Below, one piece after another: positions 8,957-17,674 of a stretch of DNA of 64,000 nucleotides. This DNA comes from DATMTS01 sp035564555. GTDB lineage: Bacteria > Actinomycetota > Actinomycetes > Actinomycetales > Microbacteriaceae. Below the pieces are notes generated by a model. That model worked only from the letters and a program-made list of their open reading frames with translations, made no database searches and had not been told where the DNA came from. The position numbers and the translations under genes are program-made. Position 1 is the first letter of the stretch. The number at the start of each line of letters is the position of its first letter. The stretch lies in contig DATMTS010000014.1 of the NCBI GenBank assembly GCA_035564555.1, positions 4,375 through 68,374 on the forward strand, in the 5' to 3' direction.

Positions 8957-9225
8957 GTGGCTATGTCATCCCGGAACCGTGCACCGACGTGATGGATCGT
9001 GCTTGCGTCGACGAGTGTCCAGTGGACTGCATCTATCAAGGCGGCAGGTCCCTGTACATCCATCCGGACGAGTGCATCGACTGCGGCGCATGCGCGCCCG
9101 TCTGCCCGGTTCAGGCGATCTTCTACCAGGAAGACCTCCCTGCCGAGTGGTCCGAGTATGCGGATGACAGCGAGCGCTTCTTCGCCGGCGCACCTTCGGG
9201 GAGGGCGACACCGCTCGGCGAGTAG
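8957..9225 (+). pseudogene. 7Fe ferredoxin gene with a one-base frameshift after the start codon
   Basis: The coding frame from 8962 reads YVIPEPCTDVMDRACVDECP and continues to 9225, matching an FdxA-type ferredoxin with eight cysteines for one 3Fe-4S and one 4Fe-4S cluster. A good ribosome site (AGAAGGGG, 8943-8950) precedes GTG at 8957, but GTGGCTATGTC lacks one base of the expected GTG-GCN-TAT-GTC, so this start is out of frame. No ATG, GTG or TTG lies in frame before GTG 8989. Starting there leaves 78 residues, with Cys at 6, 10, 14, 29, 32, 35 and 39 but without the first cluster ligand. Either the gene is damaged, it makes a shortened protein, or the base is a sequencing error. Confidence 0.7.
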
Positions 9226-9273
9226 GGCCTAATGGCCCTATTCGACCCCGCCGAACCGACCTACCGTGGAGTC

Positions 9274-9660
9274 ATGAGCACATCGATCTACGATTCGCAC
9301 ATGCTTCACCTACGCGTCCCTAATGAGCGGGACGAGATCGAGGTGGTCGACCTGACCCTGATTCGGATCGCGGAGGATGTCGATGAACTCGACATCGATG
9401 GCAGCCCGATCGGATACATCAGGCGCGTCGGCCGCGTCTTCGTCGCATTGAGCGGTCGACGCTTGGACCACGCCACGGAATGCTCCCAGTCGCTCCTCTG
9501 GGACAAAGCGGCGTGGAAGCTATTGGAAGAAGCCGACGCGCGCTCCCGCCGGGAAGCGGCCGCCGCAGTGTTCTCGGGCCACGAGCACAACCTGCACCGA
9601 CCATTGGAGAGCCTTCCGGTAGACCGGCTCAGACAGGCACAGCTCGTTCTGGTCGCCTGA
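9274..9660 (+). CDS. Hypothetical protein
   Basis: A 128-residue acidic, soluble protein with no family I recognise. The start MSTSIYDSHM at 9274 is chosen because GTGGAG stands just before it; an in-frame ATG at 9232 is closer to the ferredoxin stop and less likely. The first 70 residues alternate short strands (EIEVVDLTLIRI, GYIRRVGRVFVAL), and the rest is helical. No signal peptide or membrane segment is seen. Coding bias is good and it follows the ferredoxin gene by about 50 bp. Confidence 0.6.
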   Translation: MSTSIYDSHMLHLRVPNERDEIEVVDLTLIRIAEDVDELDIDGSPIGYIRRVGRVFVALSGRRLDHATECSQSLLWDKAAWKLLEEADARSRREAAAAVFSGHEHNLHRPLESLPVDRLRQAQLVLVA

Positions 9661-9774
9661 GCTCACAGGCGCGGCCGGTGGCGTTGACCAGCGCCATAGC
9701 CGCAGACGCGTGTGACGATTGCTCCGCCGAAGCGGGCGGCTCGGCCAGGCCGCTGCGGCTCGCGGGACAGCGAC

Positions 9775-10006
9775 CTACTCGATGCCGGCTGTCGCGATCG
9801 CTTCCTCTCGGTCCGGACAGGCGCGCAACGCGACGATCCGGCCATGCTGAATGGTGATGACCGCCCTTCGCGTCGCGGAGCGCCACGTCGGACCCAAGCG
9901 ACGCGGCCGCGTCACCTACTGGGTCATCGTCCGAGCACCTACCAGTCAGGCTTCCCTCGGCAGGCAGCAAGAACTGCTGAGCAACGGTCACTCCCCGCGA
10001 GCTCAC
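9775..10006 (-). pseudogene. Degraded SnoaL/NTF2-like gene remnant
   Basis: Read leftward, about 25 codons ending in a TAG at 9775-9777 encode HGRIVALRACPDREEAIATA, which looks like the last strand and helix of NTF2/SnoaL-like proteins. Just before it, but in another frame, GSDVALRDAKG resembles the preceding strand. The two pieces need a frameshift near 9865 to join, and no convincing N-terminal part is seen. Apart from this remnant I find nothing in the 380-bp gap 9661-10042. Confidence 0.35.
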
Positions 10007-10042
10007 CGGCCGGTGACGCCGGGGTCGGCTGCGTCCGGTGCC

Positions 10043-10411
10043 CTAGACGCGGTCGTGAAGCGTGATGTGGTAGCCGTCAGGGTCGGCGAAGGTGAACGTG
10101 CGACCGAATGGGCCGTCGATCGGAGCCGAGACGATCGTGTGGCCGTCGGCGGCGAGAGCGTCATGGACGGCTTGGACGTCGGTGGCGTGGAGCCAGATCG
10201 CGGCGCCGATCCCGGGTCGAGTGACGGACTCAAGATCGGTGCCGGGAACGATGTCTCGCAGGGCGAACGCGATCGGCTTCGTCTCGAAGACGACAGCATG
10301 GGGTGGGCCCGCCTGCGAGCGGACGAGGCCGAGGTATTGCTCGTAGAACGCCTGGGACGCGTCGAGATCGCGAGCCTGGAGAGATATGAAGTCGGGGCCG
10401 GTGGCGGGCAT
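10043..10411 (-). CDS. VOC-family (glyoxalase/bleomycin-resistance fold) protein
   Basis: A 122-residue single vicinal-oxygen-chelate protein. The paired beta-alpha-beta modules are seen in DFISLQARDLDASQAFYEQY and in TFTFADPDGYHITLHD, where the late Asp and His are near the usual metal site. Substrate unknown. It diverges from marR, and both promoters share two TGTCAG-type operators, so it is probably repressed by that regulator and induced by an aromatic or reactive compound. Confidence 0.87.
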   Translation of the reverse strand: MPATGPDFISLQARDLDASQAFYEQYLGLVRSQAGPPHAVVFETKPIAFALRDIVPGTDLESVTRPGIGAAIWLHATDVQAVHDALAADGHTIVSAPIDGPFGRTFTFADPDGYHITLHDRV

Positions 10412-10430
10412 GGGATACTCCTTCTTGTCG

Positions 10431-10446
10431 TGTCAGGTTTCTGACA
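10431..10446. promoter_or_regulatory. MarR operator 1
   Basis: TGTCAG-GTTT-CTGACA, a perfect 6-4-6 inverted repeat between the divergent VOC and marR genes, 20 bp upstream of the VOC start. It has the size usual for MarR dimers. Confidence 0.65.
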
Positions 10447-10458
10447 TAACTCAGTCTA

Positions 10459-10474
10459 TGTCAGAATGTTGACA
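10459..10474. promoter_or_regulatory. MarR operator 2
   Basis: TGTCAG-AATG-TTGACA, the same 6-4-6 layout as operator 1 with one mismatch, 28 bp further on. It ends on the A of the marR start codon, which fits autorepression. Confidence 0.6.
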
Positions 10475-10950
10475 TGCGTCAAGCTGACACGAGTCACGAT
10501 GGAATCGACCTGGAGACGTCACTGGGCTACCTGCTCAAGGAGGCCTCGAGCACCCTTCGGTCGGCCATGGAAGCGGTCCTTCGTCCGCTCGGGATGACCG
10601 TGACGCAATACTCCTGCCTCGAATTGCTCGCTCAACGCCCAGGTCTGTCGAACTCCGAACTCGCGCGAGGTGCGTTCGTGACACGGCAGTCGATGAACGT
10701 ACTGCTGCAAGCATTGGAACGAGACGGCTACGTGATCCGTCCTGCGGAGGGTCGCGTTGGGAAGGTTCTTCCCACACAGCTCACGGCGCGGGGGCGGCGG
10801 AGCCTTGAGAAGGCGACCGTCGCGGTCCGATCCGTAGAGGTCAGGATGACGGCCGGCATGACGCAGGAAGAGCGGTCCGGTGCGTTCCTAATCCTGCAGA
10901 GCATGATCCGTTCCCTACGCAACGACGAGGAGGGTGGAGCGCCCCGGTAG
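10474..10950 (+). CDS. MarR-family transcriptional regulator
   Basis: A 158-residue winged-helix regulator. Recognition helix region SNSELARGAFVTRQSMNVLLQAL is followed by the wing with the RVGKVLPTQLTARGR segment typical of MarR proteins. No ribosome site precedes the ATG, and the operator half-site reaches the start codon, so the transcript may be leaderless. It probably represses itself and the VOC gene. Confidence 0.9.
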   Translation: MRQADTSHDGIDLETSLGYLLKEASSTLRSAMEAVLRPLGMTVTQYSCLELLAQRPGLSNSELARGAFVTRQSMNVLLQALERDGYVIRPAEGRVGKVLPTQLTARGRRSLEKATVAVRSVEVRMTAGMTQEERSGAFLILQSMIRSLRNDEEGGAPR

Positions 10951-10986
10951 GCGGCCGTGCTGGGCGTGGACGGCTAGCATTCGGGG

Positions 10987-11214
10987 ATGACCATTCCGGC
11001 TCCGATCGACGACGTGCCAATCGGCAGTGAAGTAATTCGCCTCGGGCAGTTCCTGAAGTTCGCGGGACTGCTCGATTCCGGCGGAAACGTGAAAGAAGCG
11101 GTCCTCGACGGCCTCGTGGCCGTCAACGGCGAAGTTGATCTCCGACGCGGACGGCAGTTGCAGTTCGGAGACATCGTCAGCTTCGATGGACGCAGGGTTC
11201 GCGTCTGCCCGTAA
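10987..11214 (+). CDS. S4-domain RNA-binding protein (YbcJ-like)
   Basis: A 75-residue protein that consists of one S4 RNA-binding domain: IRLGQFLKFAGLLDSGGNVK, then VAVNGEVDLRRGRQLQFGDIV. Small proteins of this kind bind structured RNA and are thought to act in ribosome assembly or RNA modification; the exact role is not known. Its end is basic (GRRVRVCP). It lies 36 bp after marR, probably as a separate unit. Confidence 0.85.
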   Translation: MTIPAPIDDVPIGSEVIRLGQFLKFAGLLDSGGNVKEAVLDGLVAVNGEVDLRRGRQLQFGDIVSFDGRRVRVCP

Positions 11215-11321
11215 GGAGCTGGGGGCGTCCCGGCTTGCGCGAAGCGCTCTAGATAGCGTCTGACGCTGACACGGCAGATACCGGTCCCATCGCAAGGTCG
11301 ACACGGATCCGGGCGGTACAG

Positions 11322-12488
11322 CTAACGGCCGCACGTGGGGCCGTGACCGAAGTCCAGCCAGGTGGGCAGGTGTTTCCTGAACGCGGCTCTCTGCGCCGGC
11401 GAGTCGGTGACGGCCCAGTCGACCTTCGCATTGACTTCGGACTCGTATTTGTCCCACTCGAACCAGTTGATCATCTTGAGGTCCGGGAACCGCTCGGGCA
11501 CGTCGGGTGCCAGGACCTGCTCCCACCACGCCTGCTTGATCGCCAGACCGTTGGAGGAGTCGCGTGCGGTGTTCACCAGTGCTGCAGTTTCTGCGATCGC
11601 GACCGGTTTCCCGTGCTGGACCCCGTAGACGGTGTAGAAGTTGGGAACGGCGAGGTCATTGCCGCCTGCGCCGTTGTAGGTGCCCGTGAGCTGTTGGGCG
11701 AACTTGTTCGGCTCCGGAATCACGTTCGCTCCCCACGGGTAGGTGTTGCCCCAGTGATAGAGCGACATCGCTACCCAATCGACGGCCGCGTCGCCTGGGT
11801 AATACGGGGCATACGGGTCGTCGTGGCCGTTCACCACTCCGTCACGATTCGTGTCCAGCGCCGTGTAATCCGCGGTCCGGCGTTTCACCTGGAAGGCCCC
11901 ACCGGCGAAGGGGTAGCCGCCTCCGTAATTGGGGGCCCACATCGTGGCGCTCGATGGGGCGGCGTGTACCGCGGCGGCGACTCGGCGGAATGCTGCGACG
12001 TATTCGGCGGGTTGTTCGCCCCACGGGTACCAGGAGCCGTTCATTTCGTGAGCGAAACGCACGATCACTGGAACTCCGCTGTGGTTGATGCGCGTCAGGA
12101 CGCTGCGGAGTTCCGTGAGCGCGGCATCCGTGACAGAGGAGAGCCCAGCGGTGGGCTGCAGAGTGAGGAGGAGCGTGGCGCCTTGCGCTCGGACCTGAGC
12201 GGCCGCGCCGAGGATATTCTTGCGATCCGTCGCCGTGAACGGGATCCCGGCAAACGAGACCGCGACCGCCGGATGGTGTCCGAGATGTGCGGCGTAAGCG
12301 GCGAGCCGTTCCCGCCCCCAGTCAAGGTTCACTCCGAAGAGCACGCCATTGCGAGAGCCGGTGGGCCGGGCGGGTGTCGGGCACGAACTCGAAATCGCGG
12401 CCGGAACCGACACCGTCGCGCAACCGCCGAGCCCGAGCGACAGGAACACCCCGATCGTGAATACCAGGGCTCGTGAGAAGCGCAGCAC
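11322..12488 (-). CDS. Secreted glycoside hydrolase family 26 lipoprotein (beta-mannanase-like)
   Basis: A 388-residue lipoprotein with lipobox LGGC (Cys23). The catalytic pair of family 26 is visible: acid/base Glu148 in RFAHEMNGSW and nucleophile Glu300 in VAIAETAAL, with aromatic subsites (WYPWG, MSLYHWGNTYPWG). Family 26 enzymes cut beta-1,4-mannan or related glucans. A loop TNRDGVVNGHDD near 213-224 resembles a dockerin-like calcium loop. It diverges from the large GH43-like enzyme, so both probably serve external polysaccharide breakdown. Confidence 0.85.
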   Translation of the reverse strand: MLRFSRALVFTIGVFLSLGLGGCATVSVPAAISSSCPTPARPTGSRNGVLFGVNLDWGRERLAAYAAHLGHHPAVAVSFAGIPFTATDRKNILGAAAQVRAQGATLLLTLQPTAGLSSVTDAALTELRSVLTRINHSGVPVIVRFAHEMNGSWYPWGEQPAEYVAAFRRVAAAVHAAPSSATMWAPNYGGGYPFAGGAFQVKRRTADYTALDTNRDGVVNGHDDPYAPYYPGDAAVDWVAMSLYHWGNTYPWGANVIPEPNKFAQQLTGTYNGAGGNDLAVPNFYTVYGVQHGKPVAIAETAALVNTARDSSNGLAIKQAWWEQVLAPDVPERFPDLKMINWFEWDKYESEVNAKVDWAVTDSPAQRAAFRKHLPTWLDFGHGPTCGR

Positions 12489-12587
12489 CGGGCCACTTTA
12501 CAAGAGAGGTGCTTCGGATTCGTGGTCGGCACATTGCATGGAGCTACCACGAGCGCGATGAGGCGCGGCGTGGCCCCGGCGCTTGTT

Positions 12588-12597
12588 CACATATGTG
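12588..12597. promoter_or_regulatory. Palindrome between the two glycoside hydrolase genes
   Basis: CACATATGTG, a perfect 10-bp palindrome in the 213-bp intergenic region between the divergent hydrolases. It may be an operator, but such a short palindrome can occur by chance. Nothing else is recognised in 12489-12701. Confidence 0.2.
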
Positions 12598-12701
12598 CGC
12601 TCCTGAGTGACTATGCTCGGATTCTTGGTAGTTGGTTGCGAACGACTGTCAACTTAAGGAGCTTTTTGTTCCTTATCGCGCTGAAGCGAGGAGACGTGCC
12701 A

Positions 12702-15700
12702 GTGGCTACCCAATGGAGAGCGGTTCGCACCGCCATGTTCGCGATCGTCACAGGGACGCTCGTCGCGACCGGTGCGATCGTCGTGCCGGAGCAGGCGAGA
12801 GCCGACGTTCCCATCACCGACAACCCGCCGACCTACACGTCGTACCCGCCGATCAGTGATCCGGGAAAGACCGCGTCGAACTACTTCCAGCCGTACTGGT
12901 ACGACACATCGGGCCGCCACATCCAGGCTCACGGCGGTGCGGTCGTCACGGCCACGTCCGACGAACTCGGCGTGAATGCCGGCGACATCAGCCAAGCCAG
13001 CGAGAACGGCGAAGCCGTCTATTTCTGGTACGGCCAGGACAACTCGAACGGCTACACGAACAGTCCCGGGGTCGCCGTCTACAAGTCCTACGACAGCATG
13101 AACTGGACCTATGAGGGAGACGCGCTGCGCACCGTGACCAGCGCAGCCCAGCTCACCGACCCGTACTTCGCGAGCCTCTACGGCACCGTCGGTGCCGACG
13201 GCACCGTGGATCAGTCCGAGGTCAGCAAGCTCGACTACTACCTCGATATGAACCCGACTCAACCGGACGGCACCGCCAAGACGAGCGCTATCGTCGAACG
13301 GCCCAAGGTGCTCTACAACGCCACCACGAAGACCTGGGTCATGTGGTGGCACTCCGACGGGTCCACCTCGCCGGGTGAAAGCAACTATGCGCGTTCGCTC
13401 GCCGGCGTGGCGACGTCGTCGAGTCCGACCGGGCCGTTCAAGCTGGTCGGCGCGTACCGGCTGTACAACGAGACCAGCTACAAGACCGCCTGCAACCAAT
13501 CCTCCGCGGTCCCCGGCGGCTCACGCGACATGACCGTCTATCAGGACAGCGACGGCACCGCATACCTCGCGTACTCCTCCGAGGAGAATCGCTCGCTATA
13601 CCTGGCGAAGCTCGACCCGTCGTACACCAACGTGGAGAAGACGACCACGACGGATCCGACGGGCATCCAGTACTCCGCCGACGGCCGATATCCCGACATC
13701 CTGGCGGACGGATCCAGCGGAGCCCCGGTCGCCGGCGAGGACTTCTCGATCGTGAAGCGCTGCGGGCTGTTGGAGGCGCCCGCGCTGTTCAAGCACGACG
13801 GCCGCTACTATCTGATCGCTTCCGGCGCCACCGGATGGAGCCCGAATCAGCAGACCTACTACACGGCCGACAACCTCCTCGGCACCTGGATCCGGGGCGT
13901 GGTCGCCGACGACCCGTACGAGAACGCGAGCTTCTCCTCCATCCCGGAGGGCGGGGACGGGCTCCTGTCATACGGCGACGCGCGCGGGACCACGTTCGGC
14001 TCGCAATCCGCGAGCGTTTTCGCTCTCGACGCTGCCAGGGGCGAATTCGTCTATGTGGGGGACCGCTGGGACTCGGGTGCCGCGGACTCCACCTATGTCT
14101 GGCTTCCCCTGACATTCGGCGAGAACGGCGTGCTGGAGATGCGGAATCCGGCCGCAGAGGATCCTTCCCGGTGGTCCGGCGGATGGTCCGAGGCGTACTG
14201 GGACAGCCATGGAGCCGGCCCGTCCATCTGGCGGGTGACGGGCACCGGGCTGCCGGCCGGCGTTCGTACGAACCAGGACCTCTCCACGGTGCTTCCCAAG
14301 ACCGTCGCCGTCAGTGCAGGCGGAACCGTCGACCAGGTACCGGTGACATGGGACAAGACGGTCTTCACCTCGCCCGGTACCCAGACGATCACCGGCACGC
14401 TCGCCGCCGACGCGAACTTCTCCGCCGGCCGCACGTTCACCCGCACGATCACGGTGCAGCCGTACGGCCTTTACAACATCGCGCCCGAGGCCACCGTCGA
14501 CGCTTCGAGTCGCGCAAATCTCGATGGCACCACGATCGACGGCAGCCTCGGCAAGGGGTGGGACGACTGGGCCTCCGGCGGCAAGTATCCGCTGAAGAGT
14601 TGGCTGTCGTACACCTGGTCGTCTCCCCGGAGCGTGAAGTCCGTCAAGGTCGACACGTACAAAGACGGCGCCACTGCCACGTGGCCCTCTCATGTCAGCG
14701 TGGACTATCAGGATGATTCCGGCGCATGGCGTACCAGCGATGTCGCAACGGAGGTGAGCCAGGATGCGTCTGGCGCCGCGCCGGTCGTCACGCTCGACAC
14801 GTCGTCGCTTCCGCCCACGACCGCGCTGCGGGTGGACCTGAGCACTGCGACCCAGACCTGGCAGTCGATCGCCGAGGTCGAGATCTATGGATATGGATCA
14901 TCCGCGGCGACCGCGCTTTCCGACCTGGCTGTGGACGGCGCCACGATCGCCGGCTTCGATCCCGGAACGTGGAAGTACTCGTTCGCTGCCAAATACCCGA
15001 CCCAGCACGTCGTCTCCGCCACCGCTTCAGACGGTGCTGATGCCACCGTCGCTGTGACACAGCCCACGGCTGACAACCCCTATGCGGATGCGACGGTCAC
15101 GGCCCGTCAGAACGGGGACGTGACGGCAGTCCAGACCTATCGGGTCGACTTCGTCGCTGCCTCCACGGACGCGTCGCTGTCCGCCATCACGGTGAACGGA
15201 AAGCCGCTCACGGGATTCGAATCGGCCGTGACCTCCTACGACAACGTGTCGATCCCTGCCGGGACCTCACCCGACATCACGGCGACGGCCACCGATTCTC
15301 ACGCCTCGGCGGCTGTGGCATACGACGCGACAGCACTCCGCGCGACCATCACCGTCACTGCGCAGGATCCCGACGTGGTGCAGACCTATCAGGTGCAGTT
15401 CACCAACGACCCGCGATCGACCGACGCGGACCTCGCGGGGATCAGCGTGAACGGAACGTCGATCAACGGATTCTCGGCAGCCGACACCGCATACACGGTC
15501 GACGTCGGCAGCTGGGGCGTCACTCCCGTCGTCACCGCCACCGCACACGATCCCCACGCCATCGTGCAGGTGCGCTCGGAACTCGATGGCGCCGCCATCA
15601 CCGTGACGGCAGTGGATCCCAATGTGACCAAGACCTACACTCTCGCGTTCACGGCGAGCACCTGCGCGGCGCCATCCGTCTCCGCCCCGTGGCGCAGTGC

Positions 15701-17561
15701 GGCCGGTGGTTCCGCCTCGAGTGTCGGCTTCTGTCAGGGCGAGGAGGCGTCGTTCCGCATCACGGACAGCAATGACGGCGTCTGGACATCCAAGGACCAC
15801 CTCACCGACGTCTACCAGGCCGGCAAGCTCAACGTCGCCGACTCGGTCGGCACCTACGTGGCGGGAGTGAACCCGGGCGCCAACTCCGATCCGCGCACCG
15901 GCCTGGTCGTGCGCAACGATCTTTCGTCGGCCGGGACGGGCAAGGCCAAGGGTTACGCGCTTCTCGTCGCAAGCCCGAGCGGCGTCTACCTTCAATTCGA
16001 CTCCAACGGCAACGGCTACATCGACTCGCAGACCGCTGCCGTACCAGCGGGTACCTGGCCGGTCTATCTGAAGCTGGAGTACACCTCCGCGACGACCGTG
16101 ACGGGCTATTACCGGTCCGCCGCGAACGGCAGCTGGCAAGTGGTGGGAACAGCAGCGCTCTCCGGCGCCGAGCCGACACTAGACGCCGGAGTCTTCGCCG
16201 CGGCGAACAACGCGAAGGGCGCGGCGGTCGCCACCCTGCTCGACACGTGGTTCTCCTCCGACGTCACCGCGGTGACGCCCATCGACGTCACGACGACGGC
16301 CGGATCCGCTCCGATTCTGCCCGCGACGGTCTCGGTGAACCTGGCCGATTCCAGCCGCGCGAGCCGAACCGTCCGCTGGACACAGCCGGACCCGGCCTCC
16401 TATCGGCAGACCGGAACCTTCACTGTCGACGGCAACGTCGACGGCACCGATCTCCCTGCCAAAGCGACGGTCAGCGTGAAACCGCGCCCGGCCTTCTCGA
16501 ATGAGCCTCAAGCCACGTTCGCTGTAGGCGCCGGCGGGTCGTTCGACGTTTCCGTGACCGGTGTCGATCCTGCGACGATCTCGCAGAGCGGCGCACCCGC
16601 TTGGTTGGCACTCATCGATCACGGCGACGGCAGCGCGACACTCTCCGGCACTCCAGGTGCCGGGTCAGTCGGCGAGTACCCCTTCGTTCTCACGGCGAGC
16701 GACGACTCGGGTCCGGTCACTGTTCAATCGTTCGTGCTCACCGTGGTGAAAGGTTCGCAGACGATCGCATTCGGTGCGATTGCCGATCACACACTGGGGG
16801 AACCGGACTTCACTGTGAATGCGAGCGCCGACTCGGGACTGCCGGTCGTCTTCTCTGCCAGCGGCGCATGCGCCGTGACCGGGGATGCCGTTCACCTCAC
16901 CCAGGCCGGAACGTGCACCGTGACCGCCGGCCAAGCAGGAAGCGCCGACTACAACGCCGCCATTCCGGTCGCGCGCACCTTCACTGTTGCACGGGGATCG
17001 GCCGTGGTGTCTGCACCCGCGGTCACCACCGCCTGGGGCACGCCGGCAACGGTCCTGGTCGGGGTGACTTCGAGCGCCGCATCCGTCTCCGGGCAGGTGC
17101 GGCTGGATGAAGGCGCTACCGACAGGGGAACCGCCACGCTGAGCAACGGCCAGGCGACGTTCACGCTCCCGATCGGATTGGCAGCCGGCATCCACACGAT
17201 CACCGCGACGTACCTCGGCAACAGCAACCTGGCCCAGGCGGGCAGCACCTTCGCGGTGAACGTGATGCTGCCTGGTGCCTGGAATGGCTCGACCGCGTAC
17301 CAGGACGGGGCCACGGTCAGCTACCAGGGGCAGGTCTACACCACCGACTGGTACACCAAGGACGAATTACCCGGCAGCAAGGTCTACGGTGCATGGCAGC
17401 ACATGGCGATGACCGAAGACGGCACCGCCATCTGGACCGCGAGCCGGATCTTCCAGGCCGGCGACGTGGCTTCCTACAACGGCCACACCTACACCGCTCG
17501 TTGGTACAGCCGCAATCAGACACCGGGCGCCGCCAACGGGCCCTGGGTGCTTGGCGGGTAG
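12702..17561 (+). CDS. Large secreted GH43-like glycoside hydrolase with Ig-like, F5/8C and chitin-binding modules
   Basis: A 1619-residue secreted enzyme. The GTG at 12702 is the start because GAGGAG lies 8 bp before it and a signal peptide follows, ending near ARADVP. Residues about 30-440 are a five-bladed propeller like glycoside hydrolase family 43 (VERPKVLYN, LLEAPALFKHDGRYYLIASG). Next come a Big_4-type Ig module, an F5/8 type C (discoidin) module (NIAPEATVDASSRANLDG), three cadherin-like or BACON-like beta modules with the recurring phrase VNGTSINGF or similar, a lamin-G-like stretch, another Big_4, a putative-Ig domain, a Big_3_5 module, and two CBM5/12 chitin/cellulose-binding modules at the end (WNGSTAYQDGATVSYQG; TASRIFQAGDVASYNG). 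It acts outside the cell on a plant or fungal polymer; the exact glycan is unknown. Confidence 0.88.
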   Translation: MATQWRAVRTAMFAIVTGTLVATGAIVVPEQARADVPITDNPPTYTSYPPISDPGKTASNYFQPYWYDTSGRHIQAHGGAVVTATSDELGVNAGDISQASENGEAVYFWYGQDNSNGYTNSPGVAVYKSYDSMNWTYEGDALRTVTSAAQLTDPYFASLYGTVGADGTVDQSEVSKLDYYLDMNPTQPDGTAKTSAIVERPKVLYNATTKTWVMWWHSDGSTSPGESNYARSLAGVATSSSPTGPFKLVGAYRLYNETSYKTACNQSSAVPGGSRDMTVYQDSDGTAYLAYSSEENRSLYLAKLDPSYTNVEKTTTTDPTGIQYSADGRYPDILADGSSGAPVAGEDFSIVKRCGLLEAPALFKHDGRYYLIASGATGWSPNQQTYYTADNLLGTWIRGVVADDPYENASFSSIPEGGDGLLSYGDARGTTFGSQSASVFALDAARGEFVYVGDRWDSGAADSTYVWLPLTFGENGVLEMRNPAAEDPSRWSGGWSEAYWDSHGAGPSIWRVTGTGLPAGVRTNQDLSTVLPKTVAVSAGGTVDQVPVTWDKTVFTSPGTQTITGTLAADANFSAGRTFTRTITVQPYGLYNIAPEATVDASSRANLDGTTIDGSLGKGWDDWASGGKYPLKSWLSYTWSSPRSVKSVKVDTYKDGATATWPSHVSVDYQDDSGAWRTSDVATEVSQDASGAAPVVTLDTSSLPPTTALRVDLSTATQTWQSIAEVEIYGYGSSAATALSDLAVDGATIAGFDPGTWKYSFAAKYPTQHVVSATASDGADATVAVTQPTADNPYADATVTARQNGDVTAVQTYRVDFVAASTDASLSAITVNGKPLTGFESAVTSYDNVSIPAGTSPDITATATDSHASAAVAYDATALRATITVTAQDPDVVQTYQVQFTNDPRSTDADLAGISVNGTSINGFSAADTAYTVDVGSWGVTPVVTATAHDPHAIVQVRSELDGAAITVTAVDPNVTKTYTLAFTASTCAAPSVSAPWRSAAGGSASSVGFCQGEEASFRITDSNDGVWTSKDHLTDVYQAGKLNVADSVGTYVAGVNPGANSDPRTGLVVRNDLSSAGTGKAKGYALLVASPSGVYLQFDSNGNGYIDSQTAAVPAGTWPVYLKLEYTSATTVTGYYRSAANGSWQVVGTAALSGAEPTLDAGVFAAANNAKGAAVATLLDTWFSSDVTAVTPIDVTTTAGSAPILPATVSVNLADSSRASRTVRWTQPDPASYRQTGTFTVDGNVDGTDLPAKATVSVKPRPAFSNEPQATFAVGAGGSFDVSVTGVDPATISQSGAPAWLALIDHGDGSATLSGTPGAGSVGEYPFVLTASDDSGPVTVQSFVLTVVKGSQTIAFGAIADHTLGEPDFTVNASADSGLPVVFSASGACAVTGDAVHLTQAGTCTVTAGQAGSADYNAAIPVARTFTVARGSAVVSAPAVTTAWGTPATVLVGVTSSAASVSGQVRLDEGATDRGTATLSNGQATFTLPIGLAAGIHTITATYLGNSNLAQAGSTFAVNVMLPGAWNGSTAYQDGATVSYQGQVYTTDWYTKDELPGSKVYGAWQHMAMTEDGTAIWTASRIFQAGDVASYNGHTYTARWYSRNQTPGAANGPWVLGG

Positions 17562-17605
17562 GCACCGCTGCTCGATCGAGGTCGCACCGCCCGACCGCGA
17601 CTCCG

Positions 17606-17634
17606 TTGACGCCGTGTCGTGTCTGCGCTAGACC
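17606..17634 (+). promoter_or_regulatory. Candidate sigma-70 promoter for the Rieske gene
   Basis: TTGACG, 17 bases, TAGACC, ending 40 bp before the ATG at 17675. Spacing is ideal and both hexamers are close to the consensus for housekeeping promoters in high-GC actinobacteria. Confidence 0.5.
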
Positions 17635-17674
17635 GAAGGCACAACGAAGTGGTTCCCAGTGGGAGGAGTTCCGC

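Noticed and set aside
12522..12701. Extension of the large GH43-like protein to an ATG at 12522
   Set aside because: The extra 60 residues would hide the signal peptide; a ribosome site and signal sequence support the GTG at 12702.
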